From contig JAKIUV010000058.1 of assembly GCA_021647375.1 (NCBI GenBank), positions 1-18,114 of the forward strand: DNA of 18,114 nucleotides. The letters are read 5' to 3'. The position numbers were made by a program, and so were the translations under genes. Position 1 is the first letter of the stretch, and the number at the start of each line of letters is the position of its first letter. A model generated the notes under the pieces. It searched no databases, was not told the DNA's origin, and worked only from the letters and a program-made list of their open reading frames with translations. This DNA is from Robiginitomaculum sp. Its GTDB lineage: Bacteria > Pseudomonadota > Alphaproteobacteria > Caulobacterales > Maricaulaceae. Positions 7,287 to 13,407 of this stretch are shown here, piece after piece.

Positions 7287-7366
7287 TGCAATGGAAGTGC
7301 CCATGATAAAATATCCTGATAGGTAAAGGAAGAAAGTGATGTGATATTGGTGATATAAGTTCGCAT
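7277..7366 (-). CDS. Putative 29-aa leader peptide of the rtcB-prfH operon
   Basis: The frame starts ATG CGA ACT TAT and encodes MRTYITNITSLSSF followed by 15 more residues ending LPLQAV. It is preceded by GAGGAGG with 5 bases to the ATG, one of the strongest ribosome sites in the window; such a site would be unlikely by chance in a plain untranslated leader. The peptide is rich in Thr, Ser and Ile, with no run of one amino acid as in classical amino-acid attenuators. Its stop lies in a hairpin loop and a second hairpin follows. I infer a leader peptide whose translation sets access to the downstream genes. Alternatives are a small functional protein such as a membrane-active peptide, or chance. 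Confidence 0.5.
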   Translation of the reverse strand: MRTYITNITSLSSFTYQDILSWALPLQAV

Positions 7367-7407
7367 ATTATCCTCCTCTAGTTTCAGGTTGAGCGTTTAG
7401 AGTGCGG

Positions 7408-7436
7408 TAGTTAGGCGCACGGTTATGTGTTTGCAA
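7408..7436 (-). promoter_or_regulatory. Possible sigma-70-type promoter for the leader/rtcB/prfH operon
   Basis: Read on the minus strand, TTGCAA (7431-7436) and TAACTA (7408-7413) are separated by 17 bases, about 40 bases upstream of the leader start codon. The match to TTGACA/TATAAT is only fair and AT-rich alternatives lie further upstream, so this is tentative. Confidence 0.3.
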
Positions 7437-7493
7437 GTGAAAAGCGGTAAAAATGCAACAATTAACGAAAATAGTGTTAAAAATACAACGACC

Positions 7494-8798
7494 TTAACGC
7501 CCCGCCATGATTCTTTTGAGCATAGCCTGATTGACATAGGCGTCTGCGGGGACGGCATTTGCGCGTTGCCAGGCGCGGATGGCGCGTCTTGAATTGGGGC
7601 CAATCATACCGTCGACACCGCCTGTGCTATAGCCTTGATCGGTCAGGGCTTGTTGTAATTGCTTTTTTTGGCTCAGGGACAAAGGCTTGTCGGCGCGCGG
7701 CCAATCGCGTTTGATCGCAGGTTTGCCTTGCAAAGTGTCGGCCAGCACATTGATACCCAAGGCGTAGGACGTCGAGTTGTTGTATTTCTTGATAACGTCA
7801 AAATTCTTGAATGTAAAAAACACTGGGCCATTTGCACCAGCGGGGATTAGGAGTTTGGCTTCTAAAAACAGCGCGTCATTTGACCAATTTTGCCCGCTCA
7901 TATCCCGAATACCCATGGCAGACCAGCTTGAGATCGTGCGCTTGCTACCATCGGCCAAGCCGTAATCAAAATCCTTTGGCAATATGACCTCGGTTGTGAC
8001 TGGCTCCGAAGCGCGCCAGCCAAAGCGTTTGAGATAATAGGCGGTAGACGCCAAAGCGTCTCCCGTATTACCCCACAAATCTTTATTGCCGTCATTGTCA
8101 TAATCGACGGCGTAATCGCGAAATGTCGTCGGGATAAATTGGGTCATGCCCATGGCACCGGCCCACGAGCCGATGAGTTGTTCTTGGCGCACATCGCCAG
8201 CCGCCAGAATGTCTAAAATACCGAACAATTGCTGTTCGCCGAACTTAGAGCGCCGCCCCTCAAAGGCAAGGGTGGACAAGCTGTTGATCATATTGTCAGT
8301 GCCTTGAATTTTCCCATAAGCCGATTCCAGACCCCAAATAGCGGTGAGGATATATCGGTCGACGCCGTAGCGGCTTTCCAAATCCGCGAATAATGCGGCG
8401 TGCTCGGCTAACTTAGCGCGACCGCCGTTTTGGCGGGCGTCCGACATCACCCCGTCAACATAGACCCAAATGGCACGGGTAAATTCCGGCTGGGTTTGAT
8501 CCTTTAGAATGGCCTTGGGGTTAATTTTGGCTTGGCCAATAGTGGCACGCAGCAAATTGCTGTCATAGCCTTTGGCTAAGGCGCGGCTGATGAAATCCCG
8601 TTTCCAGGCCGTAAAGCGCTCGGCCTGAGAGCGCTCGACCTGGCTGGCATCAGGCTTTATTTGTGCGGGTTTGGTAGGCACTGTTTTAACGGCTACCGGC
8701 TTTAAGCGCGGCACAGGTTGCGAGGTCGCTGGTACTGATGCACAGGCCGCTAGGGGCGCTAAAAGGACAAGGGAGAGGACTGTTATATATTTGATCAT
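7494..8798 (-). CDS. MltB-family lytic murein transglycosylase, lipoprotein with C-terminal peptidoglycan-binding domain
   Basis: The 434-residue protein starts with a lipoprotein signal peptide (lipobox LAAC, Cys19), followed by a Pro/Lys-rich linker (20-55). The transglycosylase domain of the MltB (SLT_2) type spans about 60-360. It contains the catalytic glutamate in IWGLESAYGK (Glu158), then GSWAGAMGMTQFIP (210-223) and DYDNDGNKDLW (232-242), all typical of the family. A PG_binding_1 domain closes the protein (about 373-432, with GYSTGGVDGMIGPNSRRAIRAWQ). Such enzymes cut the MurNAc-GlcNAc bond to leave 1,6-anhydro-MurNAc ends in the periplasm during wall growth and recycling. It lies upstream of and in the same direction as the rtcB-prfH operon, with 127 bp to the leader frame and no clear intrinsic terminator between, so some read-through is possible. 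Confidence 0.93.
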   Translation of the reverse strand: MIKYITVLSLVLLAPLAACASVPATSQPVPRLKPVAVKTVPTKPAQIKPDASQVERSQAERFTAWKRDFISRALAKGYDSNLLRATIGQAKINPKAILKDQTQPEFTRAIWVYVDGVMSDARQNGGRAKLAEHAALFADLESRYGVDRYILTAIWGLESAYGKIQGTDNMINSLSTLAFEGRRSKFGEQQLFGILDILAAGDVRQEQLIGSWAGAMGMTQFIPTTFRDYAVDYDNDGNKDLWGNTGDALASTAYYLKRFGWRASEPVTTEVILPKDFDYGLADGSKRTISSWSAMGIRDMSGQNWSNDALFLEAKLLIPAGANGPVFFTFKNFDVIKKYNNSTSYALGINVLADTLQGKPAIKRDWPRADKPLSLSQKKQLQQALTDQGYSTGGVDGMIGPNSRRAIRAWQRANAVPADAYVNQAMLKRIMAGR

Positions 8799-8843
8799 AT
8801 GCTAAGCTATCAACCCAATGCCGATTTGACCAGAAAGTTTACG

Positions 8844-8860
8844 GTTTTTACTGTAAAAAC
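8844..8860. promoter_or_regulatory. Perfect palindrome with 8-bp arms between divergent mltB-type gene and rpmJ
   Basis: GTTTTTAC-T-GTAAAAAC is a perfect inverted repeat 46 bases upstream of the transglycosylase start and just upstream of a possible rpmJ promoter. Its symmetry and place suggest an operator; a small hairpin is the alternative. Confidence 0.35.
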
Positions 8861-8875
8861 ATCCATAATACCCGC

Positions 8876-8904
8876 TTGACTCTGCCAAAGGCCGCCACTA
8901 GGTT
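8876..8904 (+). promoter_or_regulatory. Possible rpmJ promoter (TTGACT-17-TAGGTT)
   Basis: TTGACT (8876-8881) and TAGGTT (8899-8904) are spaced by exactly 17 bases and lie 73 bases before the rpmJ start. The -35 box is good and the -10 box is weak, as is common in alphaproteobacteria. Confidence 0.4.
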
Positions 8905-8977
8905 CCGCCCTCAAATTCAAATGGGCTTATGTGCATTCTAATGCCCGCGTAAATAAGTATATACATAGGTAAAGATC

Positions 8978-9103
8978 ATGAAAGTCCGTTCATCACTGAA
9001 GTCCCTGAAAAACCGTCACCGCGATTGTAAGATTGTGCGCCGTAAAGGTCGTCTTTACGTCATCAACAAAACCAATCCCCGCTTCAAGGCGCGCCAAGGT
9101 TAG
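8978..9103 (+). CDS. rpmJ: 50S ribosomal protein L36 (zinc-independent short form)
   Basis: The 41-codon gene starts ATG AAA GTC CGT and encodes MKVRSSLKSLKNRHRDCKIV, then an RRKGRLYVINKTNPRFKARQG tail. This is the L36 pattern. Only one cysteine (Cys17) is present, so the zinc-ribbon set of the classical form is missing. It matches the C-minus (YkgO-like) form that many alphaproteobacteria use as their only L36. L36 sits in the large subunit near the base of the stalk and helps late assembly. It has its own likely promoter and is not in a ribosomal operon, as is usual for this form. Confidence 0.95.
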   Translation: MKVRSSLKSLKNRHRDCKIVRRKGRLYVINKTNPRFKARQG

Positions 9104-9195
9104 CTCTGACTGGCACGGGCTAATTCAGCTCCACCTGACAATCTGTTCATATATGCATCTCCACCCTTGCAGTTTCCTGCGCGTAGGGTAAATTT

Positions 9196-9861
9196 GTGTC
9201 CATGAAACACTTATTCCTCATTATTATCTTTATGGTTTTTGGTGCGGGATTTGCCTATGCCCAAGAGGCAGACTTGCCACCACCTGCGCCTGCGCCCAAA
9301 GAAAAACTTAAAACAGACGAGACTGCTTCCGAAGCCCCCAAGGGCGGCAAAGACCTGACTGTGCGCTCTGAACAAGATCGTGCGGTAATGCTAAAAGACC
9401 TGTTCGCCACATTAAAAGCCGCACCCGATGAGGAAGAAGCCAAATTGGTCGCCGAAGAAGTTTGGGCGGTGTTTCTACAATCCGGTAGTGCCTCTGTTGA
9501 TTTTCTCTTGCACCGGGGTATAGCGGCGCAAAACCGGGGCGACAACAAATTAGCCCGGCGTATGTATGATCATGTGCTGCGGCTCCAGCCAGACTACGCA
9601 GAGGGGTGGTCACGTTCGGGGCGCTTGGCTGCCGACGAAAAAGATCTAAGCCGGGCCGTGTCTGATACCACACAGGCGCTCATCCTAGAACCGCGCCATT
9701 TCTACGCCCTGTGGACGCTGGGCAATATATTGGAAACCCTGGAACGCCCCGATGATGCGTTTGAGGTTTACGAAGAAGCTAACAAAATTTACCCGCAGCA
9801 TAAGCAGATAAAAGAACGGGTTGAGCATCTGCGCGAAAGCGCCAAAGGCAAGGCACTTTAG
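9196..9861 (+). CDS. Exported TPR-repeat protein
   Basis: The 221-residue product begins with a signal peptide (hydrophobic residues about 5-19, then AYA before Gln23), so it is probably periplasmic. A Pro-rich low-complexity stretch follows (25-50). The second half contains tandem TPR-like helices: VDFLLHRGIAAQNRGDNKLARRMYDHVLRLQPDY, then AEGWSRSGRLAADEKDLSRAVSDTTQALILEPRHF, then a third ending in EEANKIYPQHKQ. TPRs mediate protein contacts; the partner is unknown. The start is GTG 9196 because AGGG lies 7 bases upstream; ATG 9202 is also possible and would shorten it by two residues. Similar TPR proteins are common in alphaproteobacteria, and no specific function can be given. It follows rpmJ by 92 bp. 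Confidence 0.85.
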   Translation: MSMKHLFLIIIFMVFGAGFAYAQEADLPPPAPAPKEKLKTDETASEAPKGGKDLTVRSEQDRAVMLKDLFATLKAAPDEEEAKLVAEEVWAVFLQSGSASVDFLLHRGIAAQNRGDNKLARRMYDHVLRLQPDYAEGWSRSGRLAADEKDLSRAVSDTTQALILEPRHFYALWTLGNILETLERPDDAFEVYEEANKIYPQHKQIKERVEHLRESAKGKAL

Positions 9862-9911
9862 CTATCCTTCCCTAGGGCAATTGCAAATGGCTACAATATC
9901 CTTGCATTATT

Positions 9912-10095
9912 TCCCCTCACCCGCAAGTTCGCTACGCTCACGCGGCCTCTCCCCAAGGAGAGGCAAAAATGATAAACCTCTTATTTTGCTGTTAAACATG
10001 ATTTTTTAGCAGCTCTTTTTTAAGAAACTTTCTGATTTTCTTTCCTCTCCTTGGGGAGAGGCCGCGTTCGCTCTTGCGAACTGCGGGTGAGGGGA
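9912..10095. repeat. Inverted pair of 52-bp palindromic repeats (BIME-like), in the 320-bp gap between genes
   Basis: The left unit (9912-9963) and right unit (10044-10095) are inverted copies. Each starts or ends with TCCCCTCACCCGCA and carries GCGGCCTCTCCCCAAGGAG next to the loop, while their middles differ. Each unit has an internal palindrome, CCTCTCC-CCAA-GGAGAGG; the right unit also has GTTCGC-TCTT-GCGAAC. The 80-bp centre holds a terminator-like hairpin. This is the layout of REP/BIME-type intergenic elements. No gene is seen in 9862-10181. Confidence 0.8.
9988..10021 (+). terminator. Intrinsic terminator downstream of the TPR gene
   Basis: GCTGTTAAA (9988-9996) pairs with TTTAGCAGC (10005-10013) with one G-U pair, and TCTTTTTT follows at once. 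This is a good Rho-independent terminator on the plus strand, 127 bases after the TPR gene stop. It lies in the centre of the inverted repeat pair. Confidence 0.65.
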
Positions 10096-10181
10096 TATTA
10101 TGCAACAATGACCATTTCCTGAAAATACCTTCATATGCGATATGTATTGCGGCAGTAGATCGTGCAAATTCTTCCGAGAAC

Positions 10182-10433
10182 TTACTTGGCAATCAAATCC
10201 AGTTTTTGCGCCCGGCTCAATTTCTTAACCGCATATTCGCGCTTGGACGCAGCACTTCTGTCAGCCGCCATTTCCGAATATACCAATTCAATCGGCCCGC
10301 GGCTTTTGGTGTATTTCGCCCCCAATCCCGCATTATGGGCTTGTAAGCGTTTGTCCAAACCGTTGGTGATACCCGTGTACAATGTACCGTCAGCACACCG
10401 GACGATATAGACAACCCATTTATTTTCACTCAT
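10182..10433 (-). CDS. GIY-YIG domain protein (UPF0213/YhbQ-like)
   Basis: The 83-residue protein is a single GIY-YIG domain. WVVYIVRCADGTLYTGITN (residues 6-24) carries the VYI...YTG version of the motif, followed by LDKRLQAHNAGLGAKYTKSRGP and an ELVYSE strand. The later AASKREYAVKKLSR helix contains the conserved glutamate region. This small family resembles the nuclease domain of UvrC and homing endonucleases; YhbQ-type members have been linked to DNA repair, but their physiological role is poorly known. Its start overlaps the end of the dipeptidase gene by 8 bases, so it is in the same operon as the second gene. The functional link between the two is not clear. Confidence 0.9.
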   Translation of the reverse strand: MSENKWVVYIVRCADGTLYTGITNGLDKRLQAHNAGLGAKYTKSRGPIELVYSEMAADRSAASKREYAVKKLSRAQKLDLIAK

Positions 10434-11619
10434 CCGGCAAATGTTTCAAGAAATAATTGATCTGGTTCTCGCCCATGACTTTGCGGATGTCGGCTGCGCT
10501 CATGCCTTGGCGCAACAGAGCGTCCGTTAGAACCGCAAGTTCTGATGTGTCGAAAGCGGTCTTGACCGCACCGTCGAAATCAGAACCAAGAGCAATATGG
10601 TCAACACCGAATTTGTCGGCACCGTGGATTAGCATTTTTGCTATCCCGTCCGGTGTAGTGTCGCAGACGGCCATTTCCCAATAGCCAACCCCGATCAGCC
10701 CGCCGCGCTGGGTTATTTTTTGCATCAAGCGGTCGGGGATATTGCGCTTGGGGTGGTTACAAGCGCTGAGAATGCCCGTATGAGACACCACCATGGGCGC
10801 GTCTGTAATGGCCAATACGTCTTCGACAGTTTTTACGGACGAATGCGCCACATCGAGCATCATGTTCTTATCGACGATTTTGCGCACCACATCTTTGCCG
10901 AACGGAGTCAGGCCGGATTTGGACACGCCGTGCAGGGAGCCGCCGAGTTTGTTGTCAAAGAAATGCTGTAAGCCGATCATGCGAAAACCCGCATCATAGA
11001 GCTTATCAAGGTTTTCCAGATCGCCCTCAAGCGGGTGCGCCCCCTCGGTGGCCAATATCCCAACTAAAATGTCCTGGTTCAGTGTGCGGAGTTTCAAGGC
11101 ATCACGCAGGTCGGATTTTGTCCGGGCAATGACAAAATTCCCGTCCGATTTTCTCTCGACTTTATGCAGGCGTTCCGACTGATACATGGCGCGTTCAAAA
11201 ATAGATCCCCCAAAGAGGCCCCATGTGCGCGGCGGCCAAGCTTGAGCCATCATAAGCAATGGGAGACGGTCGTTTTCCATTTTATTAGCGGTCTCGTTCA
11301 TGCCGCCGGGTACAAATGTCACCGTAGCAAAAACTTGTACAGCCACACCGCCGTCGCGAAATCTGGGCATATCGGTTTGGCCGCGCGATTGGCGTTTGGC
11401 CGGGTTGCGTTTCCAAAGCAAGGTATCCGCATGCAAGTCTGCCACTCTAAGGCTTGCATGTAATTCTTTGGCTTTATCCGATATTTTATAAGGGCTATGG
11501 GCGAACACCACATTGGCTTCTCTATCAACTTTTTCCGGCAGAATTTTAAAGAAGAAAACCCCGGCGCCAATAAGCACAAGCACCAAAAACCAACGTAATA
11601 TTTTCAGAAATTTTCTCAT
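10426..11619 (-). CDS. Membrane dipeptidase, peptidase family M19
   Basis: The 397-residue protein begins with a short basic stretch and one hydrophobic segment (about 9-25), a membrane anchor or uncleaved signal, and the rest should be periplasmic. The zinc-site motifs of the renal dipeptidase family are all present: DLHADTLL (His63, Asp65), ATEGAHPLEGD (bridging Glu about 192), LDVAHSS (His about 259), VVSHTGI (His about 280) and LGSDFDG (Asp about 347). Family members hydrolyse dipeptides, including those with a D-residue at the C-terminal side. Here it may recycle wall or dietary peptides. It is divergent from gapR across a 136-bp gap and leads a two-gene operon with the GIY-YIG gene. Confidence 0.93.
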   Translation of the reverse strand: MRKFLKILRWFLVLVLIGAGVFFFKILPEKVDREANVVFAHSPYKISDKAKELHASLRVADLHADTLLWKRNPAKRQSRGQTDMPRFRDGGVAVQVFATVTFVPGGMNETANKMENDRLPLLMMAQAWPPRTWGLFGGSIFERAMYQSERLHKVERKSDGNFVIARTKSDLRDALKLRTLNQDILVGILATEGAHPLEGDLENLDKLYDAGFRMIGLQHFFDNKLGGSLHGVSKSGLTPFGKDVVRKIVDKNMMLDVAHSSVKTVEDVLAITDAPMVVSHTGILSACNHPKRNIPDRLMQKITQRGGLIGVGYWEMAVCDTTPDGIAKMLIHGADKFGVDHIALGSDFDGAVKTAFDTSELAVLTDALLRQGMSAADIRKVMGENQINYFLKHLPDE

Positions 11620-11703
11620 TTTAAGTCCTTATGTCTATTCGAATTTTTGACTATAGATGTATTTTCATCCACAACAATATTTTATTGTGCCTGCCCATAA
11701 GGC

Positions 11704-11732
11704 TTGCACTTAATCGCCCGGCTTCATAAGTT
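11704..11732 (+). promoter_or_regulatory. Likely gapR promoter (TTGCAC-17-TAAGTT)
   Basis: TTGCAC (11704-11709) and TAAGTT (11727-11732) have the ideal 17-base spacing and end 23 bases before the gapR start codon. This would give a short untranslated leader carrying the GGAG ribosome site. Confidence 0.4.
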
Positions 11733-11755
11733 GGAAAAAACTTTTGGAGACCAAC

Positions 11756-12019
11756 ATGATTACTGATGAACACCGCGCCGAGTCTATGGGCGACGCCACC
11801 CGCGAAAAGCTGAAACAATATATTGCCCGTATCGAGCGGCTAGAGGCCGAAAAAACCGAGCTGGCAGCGGATATTCGCGAGGTTTATGCCGAAAGCAAGA
11901 CATTTGGTTTTGATACAAAAATATTGCGCAAAACCATTGCGCTTAGAAAAATCGAAGCCCATGAGCGCGCCGAGCAAGAAGCCCTGCTAGAGCTTTATAT
12001 GGATGCGATTGGCGACTAG
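11756..12019 (+). CDS. gapR: GapR, nucleoid-associated protein (DUF2312)
   Basis: The 87-residue protein has the typical DUF2312 make-up: a long helical N-terminal half (REKLKQYIARIERLEAEKTELAADIREVYAESK, read in two parts at about 16-48), then GFDTKILRKTIALRK (about 51-65), ending in ELYMDAIGD. In Caulobacter, GapR (89 residues) binds AT-rich and overtwisted DNA ahead of moving polymerases and helps topoisomerases and replication. ATG 11756 is chosen because GGAG lies 6 bases upstream; the TTG start at 11744 would overlap this site. The following gene begins 30 bases after the stop in the same direction and is probably co-transcribed. Confidence 0.93.
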   Translation: MITDEHRAESMGDATREKLKQYIARIERLEAEKTELAADIREVYAESKTFGFDTKILRKTIALRKIEAHERAEQEALLELYMDAIGD

Positions 12020-12049
12020 TATTATTTGGAGTGGCCGTAGGCGTATTTA

Positions 12050-12532
12050 ATGGACGAGAGCGAAAAACAAAAACGCAAAGACCAAAAGGCGCGCATTCGT
12101 CGCGCCCGCAACGCCCAACGCAAGCTCAAAAAAGCCAGAACTGAACTGGAAGCCCTCGGCGAAATCACCGACTGGGAGGAAGAATTTATCGCCTCGGTCG
12201 ATGAACGCCTAGAGAAATACGACAGCGCTTTTGCCGACCCGTCTTTGGGCGGTTTCGCCCAAGCCCTCTCCACACGTCAAATGCAAGTCCTCGCCCAAAT
12301 GCGCCGTAAAATAAAAGACAAGAAAAAACCGGCAACTATAGACGCCGATGATGATGACCCGGGCAAGCCTAAATGGCGCTCAAGTTTTAAGTCAAAACAC
12401 AAATCAAGCTTCAATCCGCGCGTGCGTAATATAGAAGATGAAATGTTTGGTGAGCAAGAAGCGGAACAGCCAACACCGCCGCCCAAACCCAAAAAGCCGT
12501 TTTTAAAAATTATTGACGGCGGGAAGAACTAA
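12050..12532 (+). CDS. Hypothetical basic coiled-coil protein downstream of gapR
   Basis: I do not assign this 160-residue protein to a named family. Its first 35 residues are an Arg/Lys-rich, heptad-like helix (RARNAQRKLKKARTELEAL). A compact middle follows, DWEEEFIASVDERLEKYDSAFADP then GFAQALSTRQMQVLAQMRRK (41-87). The rest is disordered: an acidic DADDDDP patch, a basic WRSSFKSKHKSSFNPRVRN (109-127) and a Pro-rich tail ending FLKIIDGGKN. The alternation of charge suggests nucleic-acid or nucleoid contact, and the position 30 bp after gapR supports a link, but this is inference. The only Shine-Dalgarno-like GGAG lies about 20 bases upstream, so translation may be coupled to gapR. Its stop overlaps the panC stop on the other strand by 3 bases, with no room for a private terminator. 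Confidence 0.8.
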   Translation: MDESEKQKRKDQKARIRRARNAQRKLKKARTELEALGEITDWEEEFIASVDERLEKYDSAFADPSLGGFAQALSTRQMQVLAQMRRKIKDKKKPATIDADDDDPGKPKWRSSFKSKHKSSFNPRVRNIEDEMFGEQEAEQPTPPPKPKKPFLKIIDGGKN

Positions 12533-13398
12533 CCAATTTCGCAATTGTCTATCAACCTTACACCTTTGCAGTGGGCGGCAATGAGCAGACGCCCCCGGCG
12601 ATTATTTAGATGTCCCGTGAGCAATTCCAAAGCATTGGTGTCCGCTGCTGCCACATAATCTACACTGTCAAACCCGGCCTTGATGATTTCGATTGTGGCT
12701 TTATCTGTGGCGGTATTGATGTCAGCGCCGCTCGCTATTTCCTTGGCGCATTGGCGCATGATGATATTGAGTTGGCCTGCAATTTTGCGGCCTTCCTCGT
12801 CGAAATAACGGTTGCGGGACGACATAGCGAGGCCGTCTTTTTCGCGCATTATGGGCGCACCGAGTATGCGCACAGGGATGTCTAGGTCGGCAGTAAGGCG
12901 GCGAATAGTCAGGAGTTGCTGATAGTCCTTTTCGCCAAACACGGCTATATCAGGCTGGACACGGTTGAGCAGTTTGGTGACGATAAGCGCGACACCGCCA
13001 AAGAAATGCGCGCGGTGGTTTGTCTCAAGGCCGAGGGCAGGGCCGCCCACATTTACGGTCGTGCTGTGGTATGGGCCGTACATTTTCTCCGGGATATAGA
13101 CCAAGTCGCATCCGGCGGCGCGCAGCATTTCGCAGTCACGTTTATGGTCGCGGGGATAGGTGTCCAGGTCTTCGCCCTCGGCGAATTGGGTTTCGTTGAC
13201 ATAAATGCTGGCCACGACCTTGCTGGCGTGTTTTTTGGCTTTGGTGATGAGGGATATATGCCCGGCATGTAGAGCGCCCATGGTCGGGACGAATGCTATG
13301 GTTTCTCCGGAGCCTCTCCAACCCCAAATTTGTGTGCGTAGTTCTGTTTCGGATTTTACGGGTGCGAAGCCTGCCTCTTGTATAAATTCAGTGGTCAT
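12529..13398 (-). CDS. panC: Pantothenate synthetase (pantoate--beta-alanine ligase)
   Basis: PanC joins pantoate and beta-alanine using ATP, the last step to pantothenate (CoA pathway). The 289-residue length is normal. Visible are FVPTMGALHAGH with the HIGH-type motif (His44, His47), SIYVNETQF (64-72), DTYPRD (79-84), FGEKDYQQL (154-162) and the KMSKS-equivalent AMSSRNRY (191-198). Two usually strict segments deviate: VNPxQF reads VNETQF, and the loop normally near RPGHFxGV reads RAHFFGGV (129-136). The ATP-binding parts look intact, so I expect activity. It starts 9 bp after the stop of the D,D-carboxypeptidase gene and is probably co-transcribed with it, an unusual functional pairing. Confidence 0.93.
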   Translation of the reverse strand: MTTEFIQEAGFAPVKSETELRTQIWGWRGSGETIAFVPTMGALHAGHISLITKAKKHASKVVASIYVNETQFAEGEDLDTYPRDHKRDCEMLRAAGCDLVYIPEKMYGPYHSTTVNVGGPALGLETNHRAHFFGGVALIVTKLLNRVQPDIAVFGEKDYQQLLTIRRLTADLDIPVRILGAPIMREKDGLAMSSRNRYFDEEGRKIAGQLNIIMRQCAKEIASGADINTATDKATIEIIKAGFDSVDYVAAADTNALELLTGHLNNRRGRLLIAAHCKGVRLIDNCEIG

Positions 13399-13407
13399 AT
13401 TAGCCCT

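Noticed and set aside
9992..10192. Minus-strand 66-residue frame in the repeat region
   Set aside because: It is made of the right repeat unit and the terminator centre, with no protein character or ribosome site.
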